From Saprospirales bacterium (GTDB lineage: Bacteria > Bacteroidota > Bacteroidia > Chitinophagales > JADIYW01): DNA of 64,000 bases. A program made the translations under genes and the position numbers. Where the stretch lies: NCBI GenBank assembly GCA_016711605.1, contig JADJSS010000009.1, positions 62,001 to 126,000 of the forward strand, given 5' to 3'. Below, piece after piece: positions 25,311 to 35,347 of the stretch (positions within the stretch are counted from its first letter, which is position 1; each line of letters begins with the position of its first letter). The notes beneath the pieces were generated by a model. That model worked only from the letters and a program-made list of their open reading frames with translations, had not been told where the DNA came from and made no database searches.

Positions 25311-28031
25311 GTGCGCACACTACTTTTCATTTTTACGATACTATTTTTCAACTCATTGTCTTTTGGACAAATAGAGTTAAAAGGTGTTGTAATTGATGCT
25401 AAAACAAAAGAAGCATTGCCTTATGTAAATTATGCTGTTGGTATTTCACAAGGTGGCACAACAGATGATTCTGGACGATTTTTTATCACAGTAAATTCCA
25501 AAACAGATTCTGTTGTATTTTCTTATATTGGTTATAAAGATGAAGCGTTAAAAAAAAGGTTTTTCAGAAAAGATTCAATTATAGTGAAGCTACATTTAGA
25601 AAACTTTATGTTGGAAGAATTTACCGTAAAAGCTAAAAAAGGAAAAATACCAAAAGATACCGCAGCAATTCGTATTTTCAGAAATGTTGTTGCTAATAAA
25701 AAAGAAAACAGACCGAAAAGTTTTTCATCGTATCAATATGAAGAATATTTAAAAACAGTTGCTTCGTTGTATAATATCAAAGCAAAAATTGCGAAACTGA
25801 AAATCTTAAAGGCATTTAAATTTATTTTAGAAAATCAAGATACAACTGCAGATGGCACTCGGTTTATTCCACTTATTTTAAAAGAAACTATTACAGATCA
25901 TTTCGTAAATAAAGATCCGAAAAAGAATAAAGAAATCGTAAAAGCACAGAAAACTTCAGGAATTGAACAATTGCGTTTTTCTGAATTATTAGATGTTGCT
26001 TTTGATGAAGTTGAGGTTTATGACAACCAAACTCAAGTAATAGGCAAAACATTCTTGTTACCATTTGCCGATGGTGGTTTGGCTTTGTATAATTATTATG
26101 TAATCGATAGCGTAAAAGTAGCAGACACTTCTATAGCCATTGATAGCAGTAAATTTATCTATAAAAATAAAACACTGTATTTCGACAAAGTCAAGTATGA
26201 CACAAGCATTGTTAAAAATAGTATTCCTGACAGCATAAGTAATAATGTATTATTCAATAGCACAAGCACAACTGATAGTTTAACATTTACCTATTCAACA
26301 TTAATAGATAGTTCGATAGTTAGAGATAGTTTTATTTCAAAAGATGTAATTGTGGTTCGTGATAGTGTGATGATCTATAATTTAGCATTTACACCAAAAA
26401 GCAAAAGTGATTTATTATTTAATGGAAAAGCAAAAATCAATGGTAAGGATTATGCGATTATGCATATAGATTTAGGTATTGACAAACGCTCTAATCTTAA
26501 CTTTATTAACGACTTTTCATTATCACAAGGATTTGAAAATGTAAATGGAAATTGGTTCAAAAATATGGAATCACGATCAACTAATATTTCCTATTCTAAA
26601 AAGAAAAAAGCAAAAAGTGTTCGAATTGCTCGATATATGCATCGCAATAATATTATCATTGAAAAACCTATTGCAGATACTATTTTAAAAGATGCAGACC
26701 AAGTTTTGGTGAAAGGTTACCGAAAAAAAACAGATTCATTTTGGTTAGCTAGTCGACATGATACTTTAAAAAAATCAGAGCAAAATGTCTATATTTTAAT
26801 CGATTCTTTAAAAAACACAAAAGTTTTTAAAGCATTATCAGGTATTGGTGGTTTTTTTGCAAGCGGTTATTATAAAACTAAAGTAATAGATATTGGAAAT
26901 GTTTACCAAATTGCTACTTGGAATGATTTAGAAGGCATGCGTTTTCGTTTAAATTTAAAAAACAATTGGCGCATCGGCGAATGGGTCAACTGGAATGTAT
27001 ATGGTGCTTACGGTTTAAAAGACAAACGATTTAAGTATGGACTGGAATTAACAACTAGGTTGCCTGACAAAAAATTCAAGCAATACCATGCAATTACTGC
27101 TTCATTTCGCGACGACTATCAACGATTCACGTTAGAAGGTTCTGGACAAGAATACGATTATATCTTTAATTCATTATTGCGTAGAAGATCAATTGCCGAT
27201 TTGATTTATTTGAAAGATGCAAAGCTTGCTTATAAGCGAGATTGGGGCAAAAATATCAATACAACATTGCAGTTTAATTATAAAAATTATAAAACCATTC
27301 CAGGCAGAATTGAGTTTATAAAAACTACAGATTTAGGTGGTGGAATTATTGATACTGTTAGACATCCAAGTTTTCAAGTGTTTACACCAAGTATTAATTT
27401 CAGTGCCACACCAGGTGCAAAATATTTGCAAACATCGCGTAAAAAACAATTTTTAAAAGGAAATTTACCACGTTTTACTTTTAATTATTCGTTCTCCATA
27501 AAAAGCAAAATCAGTGATTTTAATTACCACAAATTATCTTTATTGATTGAAGAAAGATTGCCATCACCAATTGGACATACCAATATTCGTTTGTCTGGAA
27601 GCAAACTATTTGGTTCTGCACCTTATCCGTTATTAAGTATTCTACCAGGCAACCAATCATTTTTATACGACAATGAACGCTTTACGAATATGCTGGAAAA
27701 CGAATTCATTGCCGATCAGCAAATCACTTTATTTATTGAACATCATTTTGATGGATTCTTCTTTAATAAAATTCCAGTATGGAGAAAACTAGGATTGCGA
27801 GAAATATTTGAAGTAAAAATGGCTGGCGCTAGCTTAGATAAAAAGAAAGTTTCATTTTCTGATTTACCAAATGGTTTAAATGGACTGAATGGATTTTATG
27901 CAGAAGTTGGTTTTGGAATCGAAAATATTGCAAAATTCTTACGCGTTGATTTTAATTGGAGATTAACTCAACTCGATAATCCGAATGTAAAAAAATTCCG
28001 TTGGACTCTTTATTTTGTGCCTAATTTCTAG
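25311..28031 (+). CDS. DUF5686 outer-membrane-associated protein with carboxypeptidase-regulatory-like domain
   Basis: 906 residues from a GTG start. Signal peptide 1-19 (ends SFGQ), carboxypeptidase-D regulatory-like domain about 22-95 (GVVIDAKTKEALPYVNYAV, FSYIGYKDEAL), then a long DUF5686-type region. The C-terminal half has alternating beta strands and ends in F, consistent with an outer-membrane barrel. A Ser/Asp-rich insertion (about 255-345, repeated 'DS' and 'RDS' motifs) looks lineage-specific. Function of DUF5686 is unknown; by context an envelope or uptake role is inferred. Confidence 0.8.
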   Translation: MRTLLFIFTILFFNSLSFGQIELKGVVIDAKTKEALPYVNYAVGISQGGTTDDSGRFFITVNSKTDSVVFSYIGYKDEALKKRFFRKDSIIVKLHLENFMLEEFTVKAKKGKIPKDTAAIRIFRNVVANKKENRPKSFSSYQYEEYLKTVASLYNIKAKIAKLKILKAFKFILENQDTTADGTRFIPLILKETITDHFVNKDPKKNKEIVKAQKTSGIEQLRFSELLDVAFDEVEVYDNQTQVIGKTFLLPFADGGLALYNYYVIDSVKVADTSIAIDSSKFIYKNKTLYFDKVKYDTSIVKNSIPDSISNNVLFNSTSTTDSLTFTYSTLIDSSIVRDSFISKDVIVVRDSVMIYNLAFTPKSKSDLLFNGKAKINGKDYAIMHIDLGIDKRSNLNFINDFSLSQGFENVNGNWFKNMESRSTNISYSKKKKAKSVRIARYMHRNNIIIEKPIADTILKDADQVLVKGYRKKTDSFWLASRHDTLKKSEQNVYILIDSLKNTKVFKALSGIGGFFASGYYKTKVIDIGNVYQIATWNDLEGMRFRLNLKNNWRIGEWVNWNVYGAYGLKDKRFKYGLELTTRLPDKKFKQYHAITASFRDDYQRFTLEGSGQEYDYIFNSLLRRRSIADLIYLKDAKLAYKRDWGKNINTTLQFNYKNYKTIPGRIEFIKTTDLGGGIIDTVRHPSFQVFTPSINFSATPGAKYLQTSRKKQFLKGNLPRFTFNYSFSIKSKISDFNYHKLSLLIEERLPSPIGHTNIRLSGSKLFGSAPYPLLSILPGNQSFLYDNERFTNMLENEFIADQQITLFIEHHFDGFFFNKIPVWRKLGLREIFEVKMAGASLDKKKVSFSDLPNGLNGLNGFYAEVGFGIENIAKFLRVDFNWRLTQLDNPNVKKFRWTLYFVPNF

Positions 28032-28172
28032 AGTGCTTTTCTTTTATAAATCTTGTACATTCTACTGTTTTACAATTAATTTTAGCTCAAAAAAAATACT
28101 TTGATAAAATGTGATATACTAACACAGAAAAAGTAATATATTTATGAGTATTCTATCGCGCAAATTTTAAAA

Positions 28173-28925
28173 ATGAATATTGTTATTATAGAAGATGACC
28201 CAATTGCCAAAGATATATTGGTAGACATATTGGCTTCTATAAAAAAGGAATTAAAAATAGATGCGTGTTGTTCCACATTGCGTGCAGGAAAAAGTGCCAT
28301 AAAAAAGTATCAGCCAACTATTTTATTCTTAGACATAGAATTGCCTGATGGCAAAGGTATTGACATGCTGGATGAAATTGATGAACGATATAAGTTTGAA
28401 ACTATTTTCACCACATCGCATGACAGTTATGCAATAGAAGCATTTAGAAAAAATGCAGTAGATTATATCCTGAAACCTGTTACCAAAAAATTAGTACACG
28501 AAGCCATTTTAAAAGTAGCGAAAAGGATAGCACATTACAAAGATTTAGAAGAAGCTGCAGTTTTGAAAGAAAAAATGAAAACATTGAATGAAAAAACGGA
28601 TGCTAAATTTTTATTAAGTACAAAAGATGGAATGCAGATTGTATTTGCAAAAGATATTATCAGAGTAGAATCTGAAAAAAATTATTCCTGTTTTCATTTG
28701 AATAATAACAAGAAAATAATTTCTTCCAAAACACTCACATCATTTGAAGACAAATTGCAGGAAAATCATTTTTGCAGAATTCACCGTTCGGTGATGATTA
28801 ATCTGAACTATATTCAAAATATAAAACACGACAAACAAAAAGGTTATGTGGTAGTAATGAATGACAACACAGAACTTGAAATTGCACGCAGAAAGCGTAA
28901 AGAATTTTTGCAATTATTTTCTTAA
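28173..28925 (+). CDS. LytTR-family response regulator
   Basis: 250 residues. Receiver domain 1-120 with acidic pair E7/D8/D9, phosphoacceptor D54 in FLDIELPDGKG, Thr in FTTSH and Lys in YILKPV. A helical linker (about 120-150) leads to a LytTR DNA-binding domain (about 152-248: IRVESEKNYSCFHL, FCRIHRSVMINLNYI). Transcription factor of the AgrA/LytR type. Its end overlaps by 12 bases the end of the convergent hybrid kinase, a possible but unproven partner. Confidence 0.92.
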   Translation: MNIVIIEDDPIAKDILVDILASIKKELKIDACCSTLRAGKSAIKKYQPTILFLDIELPDGKGIDMLDEIDERYKFETIFTTSHDSYAIEAFRKNAVDYILKPVTKKLVHEAILKVAKRIAHYKDLEEAAVLKEKMKTLNEKTDAKFLLSTKDGMQIVFAKDIIRVESEKNYSCFHLNNNKKIISSKTLTSFEDKLQENHFCRIHRSVMINLNYIQNIKHDKQKGYVVVMNDNTELEIARRKRKEFLQLFS

Positions 28926-31106
28926 TAACGAAATAATAGTTTCTGCTAATTCAGTTGGTGGAACCGGATTTTGCAGCAGTGCATCAAAACCCAAAGCCAA
29001 GACATCTTCTTTCTCATTGAGCAATAAACTTGATGTTGTAGCAATTACTTTTAGTTGTTTTAATTTTTGATGGTTTTTGATGGCAGCAATCAATTCAAAC
29101 CCATTCATCACTGGCATGTCGATATCAGTAATTATTAGATTTGGTAATTGTTTTGTTGATTTTAATGCATCAAATAATTGTTTGCCATTCTCAAAGGATT
29201 TTAGTTGAATAGTAACATTAAAATGCAAAAGAATCTCATGAAGAATTTTTCTGTTGTCTTCATTATCATCAGCAAAATAAATTTCTATATCATTCAAAGA
29301 AGTGTTTTTAATAGTTGATTTTTTTACTGTTGATGCTGAATTTTTAATGATATTATTCTTTACGCTTTCTTTTATTGGAATCGAAATGGTAAACGTAGTT
29401 CCTTTGTTGATTTTGCTTTTAACTTCAATTGTTCCGTGCATCAAATCAATTAGTTTCTTAGAAATAGACAAACCTAAACCTGTGCCGCCAAAGTTAGACT
29501 TTACGGATGAAGATGCTTGTTCATATTCTGCAAAAACAGCATTTAATTTATTTTTCTCTATTCCAATTCCAGTATCAGCGATTATAAATTCTATTTTATT
29601 GTCTTTTGATTTTTGCATTGCGAAAGTAACTGAACCTTTATTTGTAAATTTTATTGCATTGTAAATAATATTGAATAAGATTTGCTGCAATCGTAAAGCA
29701 TCAGCAACATAAAAATCTTGTTGTAATTTATTTTTTATGATTAGTTGTAGACCTTTTTCATCTGCTTTTTGTTGTACAGTACTTTTTATATTTTCTATCA
29801 ATTGTTGCATAGAAAAATCGGTTTCATGCAATTCAAATTTTCCTGCTTCAATTTTCGAAATATCTAAAATATCATTTATGAGTGCTAATAAATTTTCTGA
29901 GCTTTTATGAATGCGCAATGCGTAATCACGTTGTTTTATTTTATTATTTTCTTCTTGCAATAAAAAACTCAATCCCATAATATTATTGATTGGTGTGCGT
30001 ATTTCGTGACTCATGTTTGCCAGAAAATCATGTTTGAGTTTTGCAATTTTTTCTGCACTTTCTTTTTCTTTTTTTATTTGATTTACCTGATGTGTGATTT
30101 CGAGATTTTTGATGCGTTTATCAGAAGCTTCATTAAATAATTCTTCATTCAGTGCGTTGTGTTGCAGTAAAACCTTATATGCTTCTTTAGTATTCTGTTG
30201 TTTTGCAAAAAGCTGGTGCTGCAATGCTAATAATTGTAGCTGTAAAGTTTTAATTCCATCATTTTTTGCTTTTTTCAATAAAGGTTTTGTGAGTTTCAAA
30301 CCATCATCAAATTTTTTTAACTGCATCAGAATTTTTATCTTTTCAATGCTTGATTCTATATATTGGGTTTGCTCATCCATCCTATGTAAAATAAATAAAG
30401 CATCATCAATACTTGTAAGTGCGTTTTTATATTTTTTTTGAATTGAAAGCAGAATTGCTTTTTGTGTAAATACAAATGCCAGTAATGGATTGTTCTTTAT
30501 TTCATGTGCAATTGCTTCTGCTAACACTAAATACTGATTAGATTTTTGATAATTTTCTTCTGTTTTGTAAACAACACTAATATTAGCATATGCAAAACCT
30601 AACACTCTTTTGTGTGTTGCTTTTTTTGCATATTCAATACAACTTAACAAAGCATTTTTTTGTCCGGTTTTATTGTGCAAAAATTCAAATTGCAAAGATG
30701 CATTGTAATAAGCTGCAGCAATTCTGTCAGCATTGTTGATTTGCAAACTCAACTCTATTGCCCGATTTACATATACCTGTGCTGCTTCATAATTGCCTAA
30801 TTGCTGATAACATTGAATTACAGTAGAATAAAAAACCAGTTCTTTTATGGAATCAGGATAATTTTCCAATAAGCTTATCGCTTTAAAACAATATTGCAAT
30901 GCGTTTCCAAAATCATTTTTTGTAAAATGAGCACTCATCAATAGCTTATATATGCTTAGTAAAAAAATCCAATCCTTTCTTTGTGCAGCTTCGTTTTCTA
31001 TCATTTGCAACTTACCAAAAACACCAGTTTTTTCTATCTGCTGAAATGCTTCCATTTTCATATCTATAAATTCATTTCTGAATTTTATGTACGTTGTCTG
31101 GTTCAT
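28914..31106 (-). CDS. Soluble hybrid histidine kinase with N-terminal TPR array
   Basis: 730 residues. Helical TPR-like repeats span about 10-340 with no signal or membrane helix, so a cytoplasmic sensor is inferred. HisKA carries the phospho-His in FLANMSHEIRTPINN (about 385). HATPase_c has an N box (NIIYNAIKFT), G1 (ADTGIGI) and G2 (GGTGLGLSI). The C-terminal receiver (about 605-728) keeps the acidic cluster and Asp in TDIDMPVMNG. Its invariant Lys-Pro is Asn-Pro (LLQNPVPP), so its signalling may be altered. Upstream bases 31140-31175 hold two copies of AAAAATGACCG and an ACCGAA/TTCGGT inverted repeat. Confidence 0.92.
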   Translation of the reverse strand: MNQTTYIKFRNEFIDMKMEAFQQIEKTGVFGKLQMIENEAAQRKDWIFLLSIYKLLMSAHFTKNDFGNALQYCFKAISLLENYPDSIKELVFYSTVIQCYQQLGNYEAAQVYVNRAIELSLQINNADRIAAAYYNASLQFEFLHNKTGQKNALLSCIEYAKKATHKRVLGFAYANISVVYKTEENYQKSNQYLVLAEAIAHEIKNNPLLAFVFTQKAILLSIQKKYKNALTSIDDALFILHRMDEQTQYIESSIEKIKILMQLKKFDDGLKLTKPLLKKAKNDGIKTLQLQLLALQHQLFAKQQNTKEAYKVLLQHNALNEELFNEASDKRIKNLEITHQVNQIKKEKESAEKIAKLKHDFLANMSHEIRTPINNIMGLSFLLQEENNKIKQRDYALRIHKSSENLLALINDILDISKIEAGKFELHETDFSMQQLIENIKSTVQQKADEKGLQLIIKNKLQQDFYVADALRLQQILFNIIYNAIKFTNKGSVTFAMQKSKDNKIEFIIADTGIGIEKNKLNAVFAEYEQASSSVKSNFGGTGLGLSISKKLIDLMHGTIEVKSKINKGTTFTISIPIKESVKNNIIKNSASTVKKSTIKNTSLNDIEIYFADDNEDNRKILHEILLHFNVTIQLKSFENGKQLFDALKSTKQLPNLIITDIDMPVMNGFELIAAIKNHQKLKQLKVIATTSSLLLNEKEDVLALGFDALLQNPVPPTELAETIISLLRK

Positions 31107-31234
31107 TAGTTGATGTGATTCTACTTCAGATAAATATACAAAAATGACCGAATAATTCGCAAAAATGACCGTTCGGTAAGTTTTCAGGAAGCATTATTAT
31201 GGTTGACGTAATTTTAACATTAAACAATTTCGTC

Positions 31235-33973
31235 ATGCGTCTACTTTACCTCTTATTAATTTTTTTCTGCTGTTTAGCCAAGACTAATGCTCAAAATATT
31301 GGCATCAATGCAACAGGTGCGGCACCAGACAATAGTGCAATACTTGATGTTGCATCAACTAATAAAGGCATGTTGCTGCCTCGCATAAATTTATTAAGCA
31401 CTACAGATGTTGCCACTATTACTGCACCAACTACAAGCTTGTTAGTATATAATACAAATGCTGGCATAACAGGAATTGGTGCAAACGGCATTGGTTATTA
31501 TTACTGGAACGGCACTAATTGGGTAAAACTCATCATCTTTGGTGCTGCAAACGATCATGATTGGTACAAAACAAACACAACAACTGCACCAACTTCTATC
31601 AATGATTCTATGTTTCATATAGGATTTATTGGCATTGGAAATAATAATCCAAAGCATCCTTTGCAAGTTAACACAACAGTTGCGGACACAGTAGTTTCTA
31701 TTTCATCAACGACAAATAGTATAAATAATAAAACAGGAATACAGTTGAATATGAACACATCTGGATTTCCATTTGAAATAAATGGCGTAAATGTAGATAT
31801 TGAAGGAGTTTCATATTCTAACAGAGCTTATTCTGCAAATATTATTAAAAACACTACAACATCTGAGTACTATGGTACAAAAATTAATACATCTGGTACT
31901 GGAAATGGTACTGAAATTGCCTTATCGTATAATTCTTTATCTACAGGTGTAGGCTTAAGATATGGCATGAATAATTTATTTGGATCATTTAATTCAGGTT
32001 CTTGTTATGGTGTTTATAACGCTTTTGTCGGACAAGGTTCAGCTGGTATATCTGCTATCGGTGCTTACAACAATTTTTTTACAAGGGCTTTCTTTAAAAA
32101 GGGCGTATATAATGCATTCAATGGTACAGATTCCGGTTTTATATATGGCTTACATAATGAAGTATATAATTCAGGAACCGGAGCTAAACAAGGTGTTTTA
32201 AATGCTTTTTATTCGGAATCAAGAGGTCCGCAATATGGTGTAATAAATTCATTTAATTCGTCTGGAACCGCATCTGTATATGCCGTTGATAATTTCTTTA
32301 ATGGTCGCGCGTCTTTAAAATATGGTATCAGAAACACCTACTCATCAGCCGATAGTGGTCAATTTTATGGATTACTAAATAATATTACCAGTAGTGGAAC
32401 TGGCAATAAATACGGTACCTATACCAATATTTCTGGTGCTAAAATTGGAACACAAATTGGCAATTTCAATTCTATTGTTGGTGGTGATTCAACATCTCAA
32501 ATTGGAGTTTATAATGGTATAACCATACCGTCCACTGCGAATTATAATAACAGATATGGTGTACAAAACAGCATTATTAACAATAGTACATCAACCAACA
32601 TCGGCTCTATTGGATATGCAAACTTTATTACCGGAAACAGCGCTTCTGAACAAACAGGTGTTGATACATGGATAAGCAATACAGGGTCAGGAGATCAAAA
32701 TGGCGTTCGCAATTTTTTCACAGGTAATGGCACAGGTGTTCAGATTGGTGTAGAAAATTCTATTGCCAACTCATCTAACTCTCCAAAATATGGCGTTAAA
32801 AATTTGATTCAAAATAATGGAACAGGTCGTCATGTGGGTGTTCTAGATTCTCTAAGCGGCACTGCAAATGCCGAACAATATGCTATGCTTAATTATTTAG
32901 TAAATACAGGAAACGGCAATCATTTTGGTTCATTTAACCACTTTAATGGAATCGGCAGTGGTGGCAAATATGGCTACTATAATCGTTTTGAAAATGGTAG
33001 TGGTATCAGCATGGGAATTGGAAATGTATTTAATTCTACTGCAACCAGTGCATTCGACAAAATAGGCATAGCAAATGCTTTTAATGAAGGAAATGGTTCA
33101 GGAAATTTAATTGGGAGTAGCACTGTTATTTTATATAGTGTTTCTGGCAGTGGAAATCATTATGGAACTATTTTTACTGATTATTCTTTAAGTACAGGTG
33201 ATTGCTATGGTGCATCACAAACATTAAGTGGCAATAGTCCTGGTCTGCAATATGGTGTTTACAATAATATAAATAATTCTGGATCTGGTAATCACTATGG
33301 TGTGTATAATGTTTTATCTGGCGCAGGTACAGGGCAACAACGTGGTTTTGAAGTAGACATCACCAACACAGGCAATGGAAACCATTATGGATTAGTAGCA
33401 GATGTAACTGGTGGAACTGCTGTTAATTACGGTACTTATTCCAGAGCCATTGCACCTGGAACAACAAATTATGGAATTTATGCAGTTGCTGCTAATGCAA
33501 CTACAAATTACGCAGGTTATTTTGTCGGACAGGTAGCTGTAGCTGGAAATTTAAATCCAACTGCAAATAATACGTATGACTTAGGAACAACAGCTTTACG
33601 CTGGCAAGATGTGTGGTGCAATCGAAATGCATTTAACGGTTCAGATTTTCGCTTAAAGAAAAACATTAAATCTACATCGTATGGTTTAAAAGAAATCATG
33701 AAAATTCGTCCGGTTTCTTATCAATGGAAAGATAACGACAGAACTGATTTAGGATTTATTGCGCAGGAAATCAGAGATATTTTACCTGATATTGTACTTG
33801 AATCAAAAGACAGTATGAATACCTTGCTGATGAATTACAGCGGTGTAATTCCTGTTTTGGTGAAAGCCATTCAAGAACAACAAACACAAATACAACAGCA
33901 AAACGATTTAATACAACAACAAACTCAACTGTTGTTGTTATTAAGAAAAGAAATAGATTTAATGAAGCATTAG
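31235..33973 (+). CDS. Secreted repeat protein with C-terminal S74 intramolecular chaperone domain
   Basis: 912 residues from the ATG at 31235, chosen because it opens a signal peptide (MRLLYLLLIFFCC, ending TNAQ). Residues about 25-130 are the 'GINATGAAPDNSAILDV' head common in Bacteroidota tail-fibre-like proteins. From about 215 to 780 there are more than 30 copies of a roughly 20-residue unit with core [KHQ]YG[VIT]YN, spaced by 'SGTGN'. These suggest a beta-solenoid stalk. The C-terminus has the peptidase S74 motif SDFRLKKNI, whose Ser-Asp is the self-cleavage site in endosialidase-type chaperones, and ends in a Gln-rich coiled coil. A trimeric fibre is inferred; binding target unknown. 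Confidence 0.85.
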   Translation: MRLLYLLLIFFCCLAKTNAQNIGINATGAAPDNSAILDVASTNKGMLLPRINLLSTTDVATITAPTTSLLVYNTNAGITGIGANGIGYYYWNGTNWVKLIIFGAANDHDWYKTNTTTAPTSINDSMFHIGFIGIGNNNPKHPLQVNTTVADTVVSISSTTNSINNKTGIQLNMNTSGFPFEINGVNVDIEGVSYSNRAYSANIIKNTTTSEYYGTKINTSGTGNGTEIALSYNSLSTGVGLRYGMNNLFGSFNSGSCYGVYNAFVGQGSAGISAIGAYNNFFTRAFFKKGVYNAFNGTDSGFIYGLHNEVYNSGTGAKQGVLNAFYSESRGPQYGVINSFNSSGTASVYAVDNFFNGRASLKYGIRNTYSSADSGQFYGLLNNITSSGTGNKYGTYTNISGAKIGTQIGNFNSIVGGDSTSQIGVYNGITIPSTANYNNRYGVQNSIINNSTSTNIGSIGYANFITGNSASEQTGVDTWISNTGSGDQNGVRNFFTGNGTGVQIGVENSIANSSNSPKYGVKNLIQNNGTGRHVGVLDSLSGTANAEQYAMLNYLVNTGNGNHFGSFNHFNGIGSGGKYGYYNRFENGSGISMGIGNVFNSTATSAFDKIGIANAFNEGNGSGNLIGSSTVILYSVSGSGNHYGTIFTDYSLSTGDCYGASQTLSGNSPGLQYGVYNNINNSGSGNHYGVYNVLSGAGTGQQRGFEVDITNTGNGNHYGLVADVTGGTAVNYGTYSRAIAPGTTNYGIYAVAANATTNYAGYFVGQVAVAGNLNPTANNTYDLGTTALRWQDVWCNRNAFNGSDFRLKKNIKSTSYGLKEIMKIRPVSYQWKDNDRTDLGFIAQEIRDILPDIVLESKDSMNTLLMNYSGVIPVLVKAIQEQQTQIQQQNDLIQQQTQLLLLLRKEIDLMKH

Positions 33974-33982
33974 ACTAAATTC

Positions 33983-34423
33983 TTAAAATGTCAATTGTGC
34001 ATAACCAAAATTCACACTAAAATCTACACACCAAACAATTACATATCCTGAATTTTGAATACTTGGCGTAGCTTTTACTTTATAAAAGAAATTCCCAGTT
34101 GTAGCTTTTAAATCACCAATATCAGTATAATTTACAGGATTTAATTCTTGTGAAACATATACATTCAAATCTGGTCCATTATCAGTTTTGAAATTTCTGA
34201 AATAATACATTAACGTATCTGGGTTTGATGCTTTATTGCCAAAAAGAATTAATGATCCAGTTGTTGTATGTGCACTACTCATAAATGTTTGCTCTTGAAA
34301 TCTAAAATATCCAGCAGTGTCTGCAGCTGATGTTGGAGGCGCTACATTTGGTGTTTTATCTTTCTTACAAGCTGATAGAAAAAAGATTACCAATACAATT
34401 ATTCCAAAAAATATTTTTTTCAT
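33983..34423 (-). CDS. DM13-domain lipoprotein
   Basis: 146 residues. Lipobox LSAC with Cys19, then a DM13 domain (about 40-146): GSLILFGN, FKTDNGPDLNVYVS, YVIVWCVDFSVNFGYAQL. In DM13 proteins the single conserved Cys (here in VWC) is proposed to take part in redox or electron transfer. Exported and membrane-anchored by prediction. It ends 10 bases from the convergent fibre gene. Confidence 0.85.
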   Translation of the reverse strand: MKKIFFGIIVLVIFFLSACKKDKTPNVAPPTSAADTAGYFRFQEQTFMSSAHTTTGSLILFGNKASNPDTLMYYFRNFKTDNGPDLNVYVSQELNPVNYTDIGDLKATTGNFFYKVKATPSIQNSGYVIVWCVDFSVNFGYAQLTF

Positions 34424-34547
34424 TACTAAAAATTTAAAATTGCTATCATTAGATATACTGACGAAAAATAAAAATAAAACTTACAATACAATATACAATT
34501 TTCATTCGTAATTTTTCAGTAAATTCGCAACTCAATTTATTTTTATC

Positions 34548-35204
34548 ATGGATTTCCAAAAATTATTTGTCAAATATCGTTTTTATGCATCTTTTGTAGT
34601 TATTGCAATTGGTATTCTATTACACATTTTTGTACATAAAGGTTGGCAATGGTCAATACTTTTGTATATAATCGCAGTTTCAATTATTTTGTTTGATATT
34701 TTAATTGGACCCATGCGCTACTTACAAAAAAAAGTGGAAGCTGGTGATATTGATGGTGCCAAAGAAGTAATGAGTTGGATCAAATTTCCAAATTTATTAA
34801 TAAAACCGGTTCGACAAGGTTACTATATGTTACAATCTAATTTTGATATGGCAAACCAAGATTTAGCATCTGCAGAAGCAAACATCAGAAAAAGTTTAGC
34901 CAATAAAAGCGATATGTTAGGTACGTCTCAAGAAGGCATTTCGTATTTACAATTAGGTGGCATATCGTTACAAAAAGGTGATAATAAAGAAGCGTTAAAG
35001 AATTTAAAATTAGCTGTCCAAAAAGGGTTGCCTGATGATGATAATTTAGGAACTGCCTATTTGCAAATTTGCACTATTTATGCACAACGCAGAGAAATAA
35101 AAGTAGCCAAAGAATATTTGCGCCGTGCAAACGCACTTAAAATAAAAAACGAAGAGTTGAAAAAACAACTCAAAGAAATCAATAAGCAAATGGCTCGCGC
35201 ATAA
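34548..35204 (+). CDS. Inner-membrane TPR protein
   Basis: 218 residues. Two membrane helices at about 12-30 and 34-53, then a cytoplasmic TPR-like helical region (about 60-215, including SYLQLGGISLQKGDNKEALKNLKLA and AYLQICTIYAQRREIKVAKEYL). A scaffolding role is plausible but not shown. Short spacer before the aminopeptidase gene, same strand. Confidence 0.7.
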   Translation: MDFQKLFVKYRFYASFVVIAIGILLHIFVHKGWQWSILLYIIAVSIILFDILIGPMRYLQKKVEAGDIDGAKEVMSWIKFPNLLIKPVRQGYYMLQSNFDMANQDLASAEANIRKSLANKSDMLGTSQEGISYLQLGGISLQKGDNKEALKNLKLAVQKGLPDDDNLGTAYLQICTIYAQRREIKVAKEYLRRANALKIKNEELKKQLKEINKQMARA

Positions 35205-35347
35205 TGGAACTTGAAAATGAAATAATTTGAAGATTTGAGATTGATTTTCTTAACTTCATTTTCAAATAAACACATATTATTCATGACATTTATTTTTTAT
35301 ATTTGAGTTCATGAATGCTTTGCATTACAAATTTTCAAATTAAAATA

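Noticed and set aside
28144..28170. 8-codon ORF (MSILSRKF) before the LytTR gene
   Set aside because: It begins like leader copy C but diverges after three codons and has no palindrome or stem.
31235..33973. Fibre gene as part of a prophage
   Set aside because: No capsid, portal, terminase, integrase or lysis genes nearby, and the protein has a signal peptide.
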